A stretch of DNA of 64,000 bases from Mycobacterium europaeum (GCF_002102155.1 NZ_LQOU01000051.1:288541-352540); one strand, 5' to 3'; positions 7,920 to 17,216 are shown, counted from the first letter of the stretch. Notes: generated from the sequence alone by a model not told the origin. Translations and numbers: made by a program.

Positions 7920-8792
7920 TCAGCCGACGACGTGCCGGGCGAGGAAGCCCAGCACGGCGTCGGCAAAGATGTCGTTGCGATCACCGGCGACCATGTGCCC
8001 GGCACCGCGCACGTCGGTGAATTCGACCTGCGGGAACCGCGCCAGGAATTCGTCCGCACGTTCCTGGCTGACGAGGTCACTCACCTGTCCCCGGATCAAC
8101 AGCATCGGCACGCCGTCACGCAGGATCGCGTCGACGGCCGCGTGCATGCGATCGGGGTCGGTGACCTCGAACGGGGGAAACGCGGCGGTTCCGCTGATGA
8201 ACTGGGGATCCCAGTGCCAGTACCAGCGATCGCCGCGGCGGCGCAGATTCGTGGTCAGGCCGTCCAGGTCGGTGGGCCGCGGCCGATGCGGGTTGTACTC
8301 GGCGATCGCGTCAGCGACCTCGTCGAGTGAAGCGAACCCCGATTCCACCCGCTCGGACATGAAGGCGTGGATCCGATTCGCCCCGGATTGATCCATGTTC
8401 GGCACGATGTCGACCAGCACGACCGCGCTGGCGATGCCCGGGCAGAGCTCACCGGCGAGCAGCATCGACGTGAAGCCGCCCAAGGAGGCGCCGACCAGCA
8501 CCGGTTGCGGGGGCAGCGTCCCCAGCACTTCCCGGACGTCACCGGCGAAGCTGACGACGCGGTAGTCGCCCTCGTCGGACCAGTCGGATTCCCCGTGGCC
8601 GCGCAGGTCGACGGTCACGGCCTGCCAGCCGCGCTGCGCGACGGCGGCCGCGGCCCTGCCCCAGGAGCGACGCGTCTGCCCGCCACCGTGCAGGAACACC
8701 ACGGCCCGCGCTTGCGGATCCCCCAACCGGTCGGCGACGATGCGTACGCCACCGGTCCCCTGGATCGAAAACGGCTCCACTGCCATGGGCAT
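7920..8792 (-). CDS. Alpha/beta-hydrolase
   Basis: 290 residues. Shows the alpha/beta-hydrolase core: oxyanion HG in VFLHGGGQT, DLRGHGESD, nucleophile elbow GASLGG (Ser), and a late His in GAGHMVAGD with an Asp in the preceding strand (VSDLVSQE region). Probably an esterase or C-C hydrolase; the substrate cannot be told. The start could also be the ATG two codons later. Divergent from the amidase gene, with 56 nt between. Confidence 0.85.
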   Translation of the reverse strand: MPMAVEPFSIQGTGGVRIVADRLGDPQARAVVFLHGGGQTRRSWGRAAAAVAQRGWQAVTVDLRGHGESDWSDEGDYRVVSFAGDVREVLGTLPPQPVLVGASLGGFTSMLLAGELCPGIASAVVLVDIVPNMDQSGANRIHAFMSERVESGFASLDEVADAIAEYNPHRPRPTDLDGLTTNLRRRGDRWYWHWDPQFISGTAAFPPFEVTDPDRMHAAVDAILRDGVPMLLIRGQVSDLVSQERADEFLARFPQVEFTDVRGAGHMVAGDRNDIFADAVLGFLARHVVG

Positions 8793-8848
8793 CAGGTGAT
8801 ACTAAGCCGCTTCAATACGATGCAGCGGGGCGTCCCGAGGAGAAACCC

Positions 8849-10333
8849 ATGCGGCTTGACGAGTACATGTCCATGGACGCGACCGCGTTGGCCGAACTGG
8901 TCGAGCGCAAGCAGGTCACGGCGTCCGAACTTCTCGCACTGGCCCGGCAGCGGGCGGACGCCGTCAATCCGCGGTTGAACGCGATCGTCCGCCACCTGGG
9001 CGAAGTCGCGGACAGGCGGGCCGCCGACGCGGCCCTGTCCGGGCCGTTCGCCGGCGTGCCCTTCGTGATCAAAGACCTCGCCCAGGAGTATCGCGGCTTC
9101 CCGACGTCGAGCGGTTCCCGGTCGCTGGCCAACGACGTGTCCGACGAACACGCGCTGGTGACGCAGCGGTTCCTGGATGCGGGGCTGGTGATCTTCGCCA
9201 TGACCAACACCCCCGAGTTCGGGGCCAAGGGGGTGACGGAATCGGATTACTGGGGGCCGGCGCGCAACCCCTGGAACACCCAGCACACCCCCGGCGGCTC
9301 ATCGGGCGGTTCGGGAGCGGCGGTTGCGTCCGGGATCGTGCCGGCCGCGGGGGCCAACGACGGCGGCGGATCGATCCGCATCCCGGCCGCCTGCAACGGG
9401 CTCGTCGGCCTCAAGCTCAGCCGGGGGCTTTCGCCGTATGGGCCGCAGACCGGCGAGCCGATGTTCGGGATGGTGACCCAGGGCGTCGTCTCGCGCACCG
9501 TCCGCGACAGCGCCGCGCTCTGCGACGCGATCGTCGGCCGCGATGCGCACGCCGCCTACGAAGTCGCCCTTCCGCAAGGCGCGTTCGCCGAACACATCAA
9601 GCGTCGTCCGGGCACGCTGAGGATCGGGTACTCGTGGTCCTCGGCGATCAACCCGCAGCCCGACCGGGAAGCCGTCGCCGCGGTCGAACGGGCGGTGTCG
9701 CTCCTGAGCGATCTGGGACACCGGCTCGAGGAGGTTCGGCCGCCGTACGACGACGCCGCCCTGGCGCGCGACTTTCTCATCATCTGGTTCGCCCAGCTCT
9801 ACCAGCACGTCGCCGACGCCAGACAACGCACCGGCGCCGGCGACCGCGATTTCGAGGCCGACACCTTGGCCGTGAGTGAACTCGCCCGGTCCACCGGAGT
9901 GCTGGCACCGATCTTCGCGTTGGAGAACCGCAACAACCACATCAGATCCCTGGCGGCCTTCCACGAGAGTTTCGACTGCTTGCTGACCCCCACCCTGGCC
10001 ACGCCGCCGCTTCGGGTCGGCGCGACGGCCACGCCCCGACCACTCCAACGGGCGGCCCGCATCGCCAGCAAGGTGCGCGCGGGAAAACTCCTGGCGCTCA
10101 GCGGCATTCTCGACCAATTGGTCCGCGAAAGCCTGGGATGGGTGCCGTACACGCAGCTCGCCAACATCACCGGACGCCCCGCGATCAGCGTCCCCCTGCA
10201 CTGGACCGACGCCGGGCTTCCCCTCGGCGTCCAATTCGTCGGGCGGCTGGGCGCCGACGGCGACCTCCTGCAGCTGGCGGCCCAACTCGAGGAAGCCGCC
10301 CCGTGGGCCCACCGGTACCCGGCGCCCGCGTGA
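8849..10333 (+). CDS. Amidase (amidase-signature family)
   Basis: 494 residues, typical length. The Ser-cisSer-Lys triad is visible: Lys in FVIKDLAQ, the cis-Ser in GGSSGGSGAA, and the nucleophilic Ser in DGGGSIRIPA. The C-terminus ends with the usual SVPLHW...GLPLGVQFVGR block. It hydrolyses amides; the substrate is unknown. Related mycobacterial proteins are AmiA-D, but I cannot assign one. Confidence 0.9.
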   Translation: MRLDEYMSMDATALAELVERKQVTASELLALARQRADAVNPRLNAIVRHLGEVADRRAADAALSGPFAGVPFVIKDLAQEYRGFPTSSGSRSLANDVSDEHALVTQRFLDAGLVIFAMTNTPEFGAKGVTESDYWGPARNPWNTQHTPGGSSGGSGAAVASGIVPAAGANDGGGSIRIPAACNGLVGLKLSRGLSPYGPQTGEPMFGMVTQGVVSRTVRDSAALCDAIVGRDAHAAYEVALPQGAFAEHIKRRPGTLRIGYSWSSAINPQPDREAVAAVERAVSLLSDLGHRLEEVRPPYDDAALARDFLIIWFAQLYQHVADARQRTGAGDRDFEADTLAVSELARSTGVLAPIFALENRNNHIRSLAAFHESFDCLLTPTLATPPLRVGATATPRPLQRAARIASKVRAGKLLALSGILDQLVRESLGWVPYTQLANITGRPAISVPLHWTDAGLPLGVQFVGRLGADGDLLQLAAQLEEAAPWAHRYPAPA

Positions 10334-10519
10334 CTACCGTGACGCGTCCCGTTTGCCTTCCGGCGGGTGGTCGCCCCGCCAGAGCCGCGAAAACCGTCGG
10401 GCGACATCGCCGAGCCGATTCCCGGCCCATTGAGAAGCCTTGATCCTGCCGAGAGCCTGTTTTCCCTCCGCGGCATAGTCGTTGACCGTTTCGTCGCCTT
10501 CCTCAGCACGCATCCTCAA
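10334..10519 (-). CDS. Possible small basic protein
   Basis: A 61-codon frame (or 50 codons from an internal GTG at 10486). The product is basic and helical (AEGKQALGRIKASQWAGNRLGD). Its stop codon abuts the amidase stop. There is no recognised family, and coding status is uncertain. Confidence 0.35.
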   Translation of the reverse strand: MRMRAEEGDETVNDYAAEGKQALGRIKASQWAGNRLGDVARRFSRLWRGDHPPEGKRDASR

Positions 10520-10643
10520 CCTCCGATGTCTTCCGCCGGTGTGAGCCGTTCGGGTGTCTGGGCCGGCCTCAGCCGCTCGGGCGTCTCAGTGGGGGGTGCC
10601 CCGCTGCGGCGAATCGGTGGTGTCCATCGCTCAGCCCTCCGAT

Positions 10644-10681
10644 CGGCTCCCGGGTTGCCTACCCGCCTGCCCCGGGAGCCG
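10644..10681 (-). terminator. Terminator-like hairpin after the TDT transporter gene
   Basis: A perfect 11-bp stem (CGGCTCCCGGG with CCCGGGAGCCG) encloses a 16-nt loop, 30 nt beyond the transporter stop on the minus strand. No U-tract. Confidence 0.55.
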
Positions 10682-10710
10682 AAACGCGGACGAAGCCGGA
10701 CCGCCGCCGC

Positions 10711-11859
10711 TCAGGACACCGGCTCCTTGCTGGCTTTGACCGGCGCGGTGCTCGGCGGCAGCTTGAGCAGATTGCCGCGCAGGCTCCCCCGCGCAGTCCG
10801 CACAGCCACCAGCAACCAGGTGAACAACAGCCCCGTGTACGCGATGGCCGCAGCCGCCCGGAACGCGGGCAGATGCGTATGGCCGGCGAGCTGGGAGGTG
10901 CCGGTGACGAACGTCCCCACCGGGAAGGTCAGGCTCCACCACGTCAGCGCGAACGGCATGCCGCGCCGCAGCGTACGCCCGGTGAGCGCGGTGGCCAGCG
11001 CGATCCACAACACCGCGAAACCCCACACCGGAACTCCGTACAGGATCGCGAAGGCGTTCATCTCCTCGGCCAGGTCGCGGTCGACGGCCAGTGCCGCGGT
11101 AGCACCCAAGAGCCCTGCAGCGGTGATGGATTGGCCGAGCGGGCCCAGAACGATCCACAGTGTCGGCACGCGCGCCGAGCCCGACGTGCCGTACAGGGTC
11201 AGGCGCGCCCAGATCATGGCGACGATGTTCAGGGAAGCCAGCAACGACAGGCCGAACATCGCATAGCAGCCCAAGAGCATGGTTTCGCGTCCGGTGCCTA
11301 CCGCCATGTGCGGCAGCAGCAGCGCACCCATGGCCGCGCTCACCATGGGTGGAACCACCGGCATCAGCCAGCCCCCGAAGGCCGCGTCGGGCTCCACGTT
11401 GTGCTGGGTGAACATCAAGAACGGAATGCTGACCGCGGTGAACAGGCCGCCCAGCGTTCCCGCCGTCCACAGCACCCAATCCAGGTCGACGGCGAGGCGC
11501 TCGCCGATGAGGTCCCTGCCGACCAGCACCGCTCCCCCGCCGACGGTCATCAGCGCCATCGGCGCGGCGCCGTAGAAGTGCGCCATCTGCGGATTGCGCG
11601 CGTGGGTGCGCGCCACCGTCGGGTGCCGCAGCCAGTGCCCCCCGACGAGCACGATCAGTACCACCAGCAGGGCGGCGGCGATCACCCACACCACCTGGGC
11701 GAATGCGCGCAGCCCCACTGCGTGCACGGGCAGGGACGCGCCGGCGCTGGCCACGATCCCGGTGCCCATCACCGAGGCGAACCAGTTGGGCCCGATGTTT
11801 CCCAGTACCTCGACCCGGGTCTGCGGCGACGCTGCACCGTCGGGGCTTGCAATGGCCAT
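10711..11859 (-). CDS. TDT-family (TehA/Mae1-like) membrane transporter
   Basis: About 382 residues with ten hydrophobic segments. Starts near GNIGPNWFASVMGTGIVA, the N-terminal signature of the tellurite-resistance/dicarboxylate transporter family, and contains WWSLTFPVGTF in the ninth segment. Members carry C4-dicarboxylates, sulfite or related anions; the substrate is unknown here. The ATG at 11859 is preferred over one 26 codons upstream, which would overlap the divergent gene. A hairpin follows the stop. Confidence 0.85.
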   Translation of the reverse strand: MAIASPDGAASPQTRVEVLGNIGPNWFASVMGTGIVASAGASLPVHAVGLRAFAQVVWVIAAALLVVLIVLVGGHWLRHPTVARTHARNPQMAHFYGAAPMALMTVGGGAVLVGRDLIGERLAVDLDWVLWTAGTLGGLFTAVSIPFLMFTQHNVEPDAAFGGWLMPVVPPMVSAAMGALLLPHMAVGTGRETMLLGCYAMFGLSLLASLNIVAMIWARLTLYGTSGSARVPTLWIVLGPLGQSITAAGLLGATAALAVDRDLAEEMNAFAILYGVPVWGFAVLWIALATALTGRTLRRGMPFALTWWSLTFPVGTFVTGTSQLAGHTHLPAFRAAAAIAYTGLLFTWLLVAVRTARGSLRGNLLKLPPSTAPVKASKEPVS

Positions 11860-11921
11860 AGCTGGAAAACCTACTGCGCCGCGCCGAATCGGGCGCGTCT
11901 GCCGCTTAGACTCCAACGGTG

Positions 11922-12194
11922 ATGCATCCGGCGCCAACGGCCAGGAGGGCGGTCAGCAGGGTTCGGCTGATGGTCGGGATCGCCGTGGTGGTGGCCCTCG
12001 CCGTTCTCGCCGTACCCATCAAGCAACGCTGCGGGGCGCCGGGCTTGTCATGCGCGACGGCGGTGGACCCCCAGGGCAATATTCACTACTACTACGAGGT
12101 CGAGCCGCTCGGTGTTTACCTCGCCGAGATCGCGACCGGCTCGAACATCGCCGTTTTCTACGAGTCGGGCCAGGACCTCGTGAAGGCCCCGTAG
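11922..12194 (+). CDS. Small membrane-anchored protein
   Basis: 90 residues. A basic N-terminus and one membrane segment (VGIAVVVALAVLAVPI) are followed by an extracytoplasmic part with two cysteines (QRCGAPGLSCATAV) and a YYYEVEPLG stretch. I do not recognise the family. Divergent from the transporter, 62 nt apart. The ATG directly follows an alternative GTG. Confidence 0.6.
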   Translation: MHPAPTARRAVSRVRLMVGIAVVVALAVLAVPIKQRCGAPGLSCATAVDPQGNIHYYYEVEPLGVYLAEIATGSNIAVFYESGQDLVKAP

Positions 12195-12471
12195 TCTCAT
12201 CTCGGCTCGATAACAAGTTCGATTCGGTCCCGCCGGTCATGTGACATTAGCGAAACCCCGGCGCGATGGCCAGGACGGAACACGCTGGTCAGACCGAAAT
12301 TGCCGCTGCGATGGACGGCCCGGCGGCCCCCGCGGAGCGCGCCTGGCAACCGTCCTCGATTGGGGCCTTCACAGCAAGCTAACGCATACTTGACACCATG
12401 CTTGAAGCGACATCGCCGCAAACCGCCGCCGCGGTGCCCGGCGATGCGCTGGGTCCGGACAGAGGTTTGTG

Positions 12472-14025
12472 ATGGCCCGCTCTGGCGGTGCTCACCACCG
12501 TCATCGAGCCGTCCGACAGCCCTCCCGATTCCGCAAGGGGCTGACGCGCACCCTGGGCGCGCTGGTCTCCGTTGCGGCAATCGGCCTGACCGGGGCGGGG
12601 TACTACGTCGCTCACGGCGCGCTGGGCGGCATCACCGTTTCGAACGCCCTGCAGCCCGACGACCCGCGATCCAGCGGCGACAACATGAACATCCTGCTGA
12701 TCGGGCTGGACTCCCGCAAAGACCAGGAGGGCAACGACCTGCCCTGGTCGATCTTGAAGCATCTGCACGCGGGCGATTCCGACGACGGCGGCTACAACAC
12801 CAACACCTTGATCCTCGTGCACGTCGGGGCCGACGACAAAGTCGTCGCCTTCTCGATCCCGCGCGACGACTGGGTGGCCTTCAACGGGGTGCCGGGATAC
12901 AACCACATCAAGATCAAGGAGGCGTACGGCCTGACCAAGCAGTACGTCGCGCAAAAGCTCGCCAACCAGGGCACCAGCAGCCAGAAGGAACTCGAGACCA
13001 AGGGCCGCGAAGCCGGCCGCGCGGCGACGCTGCGCGCGGTGCGCAGCCTGACCGGCGTCCCCATCGACTACTTCGCCGAGGTCAACCTGGCCGGCTTCTA
13101 CGATCTGGCCCAAAGCCTGGGCGGGGTGGAGGTCTGTCTCAACCATCCCGTCTACGACTCCTACTCGGGCGCCGACTTTCCGGCCGGGCGACAGACCTTG
13201 GATGCCTCCCAGGCCCTGTCCTTTGTCCGGCAACGCCACGGCCTGGAGAACGGGGACCTGGACCGCACCCACCGGCAGCAGGCGTTCATTTCGTCGGTCA
13301 TGCAGGAACTGCAGGCCGCGGGGACGTTCACGAATCTGGACAAGCTCAAGAGCCTGATGGCCGTGGCACGTAAGGACGTGGTGCTCTCAGCCGGTTGGGA
13401 CGAGGAGATGATCCAGCGGCTGGGTTCGCTGGCCTCCGGCGGCCACGTGGAGTTCCGGACGCTGCCGGTGGTGCGCTACGACAACATCGACGGTCAGGAC
13501 GTCAACATCGTCGATCCGGCGGCGATCAAGGCCGAGGTGGCCGCGGCCATCGGCGCCTCGCCGCCGACCACAACGCCCGCCACCACCGCCGCCAAGCCGA
13601 GCCCGTCGACCGTCGTCGATGTGATCAATGCCGGCAGCACCAGTGGACTCGCGACGGAGGTGTCGCGCGCCCTGCAGAACCACGGCTACACGACGGGCCA
13701 GACCCGCGACCGCAGTTCGGGCGAGCCGACGGAGAGCACGGTCGCCTACGGTGCCGGTGCGGAAACCGACGCCGCGAACGTGGCCAAGCTGCTCGGCCTC
13801 GACGCGCCCAGCCATCCCGACCCCACCGTTCAGCCCGGCCACATCAGGGTGACCGTGGATACCAATTTCACGGTGTCGATGGTTGACGACAGCACGGACG
13901 ACACCGCGAGCACGACGACGTCGACCAAGGCCAAGACTTACTACTACAACGGCACCACCACGACCTATCCGACGCCCGATCAGGGGAAGCCGATCGACGG
14001 CGACGGCGTTCCGTGCGTTAACTAG
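12472..14025 (+). CDS. LytR-CpsA-Psr family protein with LytR_C domain
   Basis: LCP proteins attach arabinogalactan or similar polymers to peptidoglycan. After a basic N-terminus there is one membrane helix (LGALVSVAAIGLTGAGYYV). The LCP domain follows: NILLIGLDSR, NTNTLILVHVGADDKVVAFSIPRD with the conserved Arg-Asp, GYNHIKIKEAY, LSFVRQRHGLENGDLDRTHRQQ. A Thr/Ala/Pro linker leads to a LytR_C domain (VVDVINAGSTSGLATEV) and a Thr/Ser tail. AGAGG lies 6 nt before the ATG; a GTG start directly precedes it. The family in M. tuberculosis includes Rv3267 and Rv3484; I cannot choose between them. Confidence 0.9.
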   Translation: MARSGGAHHRHRAVRQPSRFRKGLTRTLGALVSVAAIGLTGAGYYVAHGALGGITVSNALQPDDPRSSGDNMNILLIGLDSRKDQEGNDLPWSILKHLHAGDSDDGGYNTNTLILVHVGADDKVVAFSIPRDDWVAFNGVPGYNHIKIKEAYGLTKQYVAQKLANQGTSSQKELETKGREAGRAATLRAVRSLTGVPIDYFAEVNLAGFYDLAQSLGGVEVCLNHPVYDSYSGADFPAGRQTLDASQALSFVRQRHGLENGDLDRTHRQQAFISSVMQELQAAGTFTNLDKLKSLMAVARKDVVLSAGWDEEMIQRLGSLASGGHVEFRTLPVVRYDNIDGQDVNIVDPAAIKAEVAAAIGASPPTTTPATTAAKPSPSTVVDVINAGSTSGLATEVSRALQNHGYTTGQTRDRSSGEPTESTVAYGAGAETDAANVAKLLGLDAPSHPDPTVQPGHIRVTVDTNFTVSMVDDSTDDTASTTTSTKAKTYYYNGTTTTYPTPDQGKPIDGDGVPCVN

Positions 14026-14116
14026 CGGCGCAGCCGGGCGCTGCGGGTCGCCGACATCGAGTCTCGGCGATCGCAAGCGCGGCGCAGCCGGGCGCTGCGG
14101 GTCGCCGACATCGAGT
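14025..14116. repeat. Two direct copies of a 38-nt repeat filling a convergent intergenic gap
   Basis: Copies at 14025-14062 and 14079-14116 are identical over 38 nt (beginning GCGGCGCAGCCGGGCGCTGC), separated by 16 nt. Together they occupy the whole space between the LCP stop and the SDR stop. Each unit has internal dyad symmetry (GGCGCAGCC with GGGCGCTGC-like arms), so each could fold and act as a two-way terminator. Confidence 0.85.
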
Positions 14117-14907
14117 TAAGCGTGCGTCCCGCCGTCGATGCGGATTTCGGTTCCGGTGATGAACGCGCCGTCCTCGGACACCAGCATGGCGATCACCCCG
14201 GCCACCACGGACGGATCGGCCATCCCGGTCCCGCTGGACTCGACCGTGGTCGGCAGAATCGGCATCAACCTCGAAAACAGCGCCCAGTCAGCGTCTTTCG
14301 GGATGTATCCGCCGGTTGCGTCGGTGATCCCGGACTTGATGCTCCCGGGCGCCACGCACACCGCGCGCAGGCCGGCGCGGGCGTACTCGAGCGCCAGCGA
14401 ATGCGTGAACGCCTGGATCCCGCCCTTGCTGGCGGCGTACGCCGCCATATACGGGTGAGCGAACGAGGCGGAAGTCGAGCTGAAGTTCACGATCGCACTG
14501 CGCGAATTCGCCAATAGCGCCGGAAGTGCTTCCCGCACAACCAGAAACGTGCCGGTCAGGTTGACGCCGACGATCTTGTTCCACAATTCCAGGGTGGTCT
14601 GGTGGGTGTGCGCGGCGCGCAGGATGCCGGCGGCGTTGACCAACGAATCCAACCCGCCGAGCGTTTCGACGGCCCGCGCCACCCCCTCGACCACCGAATC
14701 CTCGTTGCCCACGTCCATCGGCATGGTGGTCAGGCGAGCGGCGGTCGCGGCCTCGTCCGCGCGGGCCCGCGTGGCGTCCAGGCCGGCCTCCGCGACATCG
14801 GAGGCCACCACGGTGGCGCCCTCATCCAGTAGGCGCAGCGCGGTGGCCTGGCCGATTCCCGACGCGGCGCCCGTCACCAGGATCCGCTTGCCCTTGAGTC
14901 GCTCCAT
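14116..14907 (-). CDS. Short-chain dehydrogenase/reductase
   Basis: 263 residues. Classical SDR: TGAASGIG cofactor loop (13-20), NAAG, catalytic Ser in SSTSA, YAASKGG catalytic Tyr/Lys, and the ending ITGTEIRIDGG. NAD(H) is likely because an Asp follows beta-2 (VASDVAEA). The substrate is unknown. Convergent with the LCP gene; its stop touches the 38-nt repeat. Confidence 0.9.
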   Translation of the reverse strand: MERLKGKRILVTGAASGIGQATALRLLDEGATVVASDVAEAGLDATRARADEAATAARLTTMPMDVGNEDSVVEGVARAVETLGGLDSLVNAAGILRAAHTHQTTLELWNKIVGVNLTGTFLVVREALPALLANSRSAIVNFSSTSASFAHPYMAAYAASKGGIQAFTHSLALEYARAGLRAVCVAPGSIKSGITDATGGYIPKDADWALFSRLMPILPTTVESSGTGMADPSVVAGVIAMLVSEDGAFITGTEIRIDGGTHA

Positions 14908-15209
14908 TGCCGCTCCCGTGCTTGTCCGTCACTAGCCGTGCCCATCATCGCAAGGTGTGGCCCGAATGGGGCCCGAATCAAGGCAAAGTGGATGCACGGA
15001 CATCGGGCCGCGGAGGTGCTCCTGGTGCCGGGCGCCGATGGCATCACGTGGGCGCTCTCGTACGGCATGGGCCTCCTACTGCTTGAGCAAGCGTGACGCG
15101 GACCAACTCAACTCCCTCACCCGCAAGGCCATGGATGACCGCGAAGGGTTGATCGGTCTTCCATCCTGATCTGGCGACTGAGGTTTCCGACGAAAAGTGG
15201 ACAGGGAGG
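14908..15209. other. Unassigned intergenic stretch, left edge of accessory island
   Basis: No convincing gene. Short frames exist on both strands but match nothing I recognise. The stretch GACGAAAAGTGGACAGG at about 15190-15206, just before the IS3 remnant, could be a decayed IS end. The next stretch (15309-15631) likewise holds no gene I can support. Confidence 0.5.
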
Positions 15210-15308
15210 TTATCCGGCTTGGGTGGCCGCGTCGAGAGATTGTTCGTAGGCCATAGGACTGAGCATTCCGATCACCGGATGGCGTCTTTGTCTGTTGCCG
15301 AATGTCGT
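15210..15308 (-). pseudogene. IS3-family transposase (OrfB) C-terminal remnant
   Basis: The last 32 codons of a minus-strand frame read FGNRQRRHPVIGMLSPMAYE, which matches the usual end of IS3-family OrfB (YNRQRRHSALGMLSPxxYE). Nothing upstream in the frame continues the integrase core, so this is a decayed fragment. It marks past insertion next to the exporter and cyclase genes. Confidence 0.6.
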
Positions 15309-15631
15309 CCTCTTATCAACTGCTGCAACGTGTTCCGCATCAATGACGAATGTGTGATGGTGGCCAAGCAGTGCGGTGCGCCGGCGAGGATCAACGCGAG
15401 CCCAGGCAGGCGCACTCGGGTTCTTTGCACAGCCACCGGCTAATTCGTCGGTAATGTTGGTGCACTTGGCTGTACGTGGCAAAGCGCCGCGCACCGTCCG
15501 CGCCGCTCTTCGATGATTGAGGCGCGATCGAGACACCCACCGTTGACTCGGCTGTGGTTCAAGCCCCGCTTCGGGTGGTTGACCGAAACGCGTTTGTAAA
15601 ACACCGGGCCTTGCCTGGTGGTCCGCGAACG

Positions 15632-15687
15632 GATACTGTGCGTATCACACTGATACTTCTCGTATCAGCGGTGATGGCTTCGTATCA
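15632..15687 (+). promoter_or_regulatory. Phased palindrome array (operator) upstream of the exporter
   Basis: GATAC-TGTGC-GTATC (15632-15646) and TGATAC-TTCTC-GTATCA (15651-15667) are two palindromes with 5-nt spacers. A third GTATCA lies at 15682-15687. Half-sites recur every 20 bp (GATAC at 15632 and 15652; GTATC at 15642, 15662 and 15682), as for two or more repressor dimers on one DNA face. The same array precedes the cyclase operon. TetR-type control is inferred from the architecture. Confidence 0.7.
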
Positions 15688-15756
15688 ATGCAGGGGATGC
15701 ATCTCCAGTGGGTATCTCCGATCCAGTCGCAGCGAACCAGATCGGACGAGGTAGCG

Positions 15757-15882
15757 ATGGACGGCAACTCGGGAATCCCGGTGATCGGCGGCGTGAGCCA
15801 AGTCCCACCGGATCCCGTATCCCTCCTTCTCGGTCTGGATCGGCCGACGTTCGGCGTCCATCCGGGTCCGGCCCGGTACTAG
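15757..15882 (+). CDS. Possible 41-residue peptide between operator and exporter
   Basis: An ATG with GACGAGG about 6 nt upstream opens a 41-codon frame (MDGNSGIPVIGGVSQVPPDP to GPARY). It ends 14 nt before the exporter start, so it could be a leader peptide or a small secreted or precursor peptide. It has no cysteine and no membrane helix. Coding is uncertain. Confidence 0.35.
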   Translation: MDGNSGIPVIGGVSQVPPDPVSLLLGLDRPTFGVHPGPARY

Positions 15883-15896
15883 GCCCGGAGAAGCTG

Positions 15897-17216
15897 GTGT
15901 TGGCTGATCAAACCGCAAAACCGCAGGCTCGGACCGGGAGCAGACTGGATAAGACCTTCGATATCGACTCGCGCAGCGACGCGGGGCCTCGGGCCCCCTT
16001 GCGCGCCCGATTGCTCGTCATGCTCGGCGCGCTGTCGGCGTTTGGACCGGTGACAACCGACGTGTACCTGCCCAGCCTGCCCCAGGCCGCCGCCGCGTTG
16101 CACACCACCCCGGCCGGGATACAGTCCTCGCTGACCGCCTGCCTATTCGGGCTGGCGGCAGGCCAATTGATCGCCGGGCCGCTGAGCGACAGCTGGGGCC
16201 GCCGCAGGCCCCTGCTGGCCGCCATGGCGGTGTTCGTCCTGGCGTCGGCGCTGTGCGCGAGCGCGCCCAACATCGTTACCCTCGACCTGTTCCGGCTGCT
16301 GCAAGGCTGCGCCGGCGCGGCCGGGATCGCAATCTGTTTCGCCATAGTCCGCGACCTCTACTCGGGCCGCGCCGCCGCCCGGGCCTACTCGATCCTAATG
16401 GCCGTCAATGCCATTGCCCCGGTCATCTCGCCGACCGTCGGCGCCCAGCTGCTGCGGATCACCAACTGGCGCGGCGTATTCCTCGCCCTCGCCGGACTCG
16501 GCCTGATCTTCGTCGGCTGCGCCTACGCCTGGGTCGACGAAACCCTGCCGGTCGCGCGCCGCGCACGCGGCGGATTCGCCGTCAGAGCGGACGCGCTGCG
16601 ACGACTGATCGCCGACCCTGGTTTCACCGGCTACGCGCTGGCAGGTGGTTTCACGTTCACGACGATGTTCGCCTATATCTCGGCGTCCCCGTTCATCTTC
16701 GAGGGCCTGTTTCAGATGTCGGCGCAACAGTTCGCGCTGTTCTTCGCGCTCAACGCCGCCGGGGTTCTACTTGCCAACGCCGTCAACGCCCGCCTCTTGC
16801 AACATTTCTCCCCGCGCACGCTGCTGGATCTGGGCCTCGTCGGCGTCGCCGGCGGAGCGGCAGCCGTATTCCTGGTGATCGTCACCACCCACCACAATCC
16901 CTACCTCTGGGCACTGGTGGTGCCTCTGTTCGTCATGGTCGCCAGCACCGGTCTGACAATGCCCAACGCTGCAGCCCTTGCCCTCGACCAGCACCCGGAC
17001 ACAGCCGGAACTGCCGCTGCGGCCCTCGGCATGATCCAGTTCGCTCTCGGCGCGATCGCGGCCCCGATAACCGGACTCGACCGGCACAGCGCTATTCCGC
17101 TCGCAGCGACGGTGCTTGCCGCAGGCGCTTTCGCAGTCTTCGCTCGCATCATGGCGCCGCGAAAACAGCTGGACACCAAACCATCTGCCGCCGTCGCGAC
17201 GGGAAACGCAGGATGA
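15897..17216 (+). CDS. Bcr/CflA-type MFS drug or metabolite exporter
   Basis: 439 residues, twelve hydrophobic segments, DHA1 Bcr/CflA subfamily. The first segment ends in the typical TTDVYLPSLPQAA, followed by motif A (GPLSDSWGRRRP) and LLQGCAGAAGIAICFAIVRD. The GTG at 15897 is chosen because GGAG lies 6 nt upstream; the frame extends upstream but that part is not transporter-like. Such pumps export antibiotics, sulfonamides or peptides. The operator it shares with the cyclase operon suggests it exports that pathway's product (inference). A hairpin follows at 17289. Confidence 0.88.
   Translation: MLADQTAKPQARTGSRLDKTFDIDSRSDAGPRAPLRARLLVMLGALSAFGPVTTDVYLPSLPQAAAALHTTPAGIQSSLTACLFGLAAGQLIAGPLSDSWGRRRPLLAAMAVFVLASALCASAPNIVTLDLFRLLQGCAGAAGIAICFAIVRDLYSGRAAARAYSILMAVNAIAPVISPTVGAQLLRITNWRGVFLALAGLGLIFVGCAYAWVDETLPVARRARGGFAVRADALRRLIADPGFTGYALAGGFTFTTMFAYISASPFIFEGLFQMSAQQFALFFALNAAGVLLANAVNARLLQHFSPRTLLDLGLVGVAGGAAAVFLVIVTTHHNPYLWALVVPLFVMVASTGLTMPNAAALALDQHPDTAGTAAAALGMIQFALGAIAAPITGLDRHSAIPLAATVLAAGAFAVFARIMAPRKQLDTKPSAAVATGNAG

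Noticed and set aside
13561..13990. Possible tandem repeats or CRISPR-like pattern in the Thr/Ser-rich end of the LCP gene
   Set aside because: Ordinary low-complexity coding sequence; no constant repeat-spacer pattern. No CRISPR array was seen anywhere in the window.
14957..15169. 70-codon plus-strand frame in the intergenic stretch
   Set aside because: No ribosome site, odd composition (Arg/Cys/Ser-rich), no recognised family.
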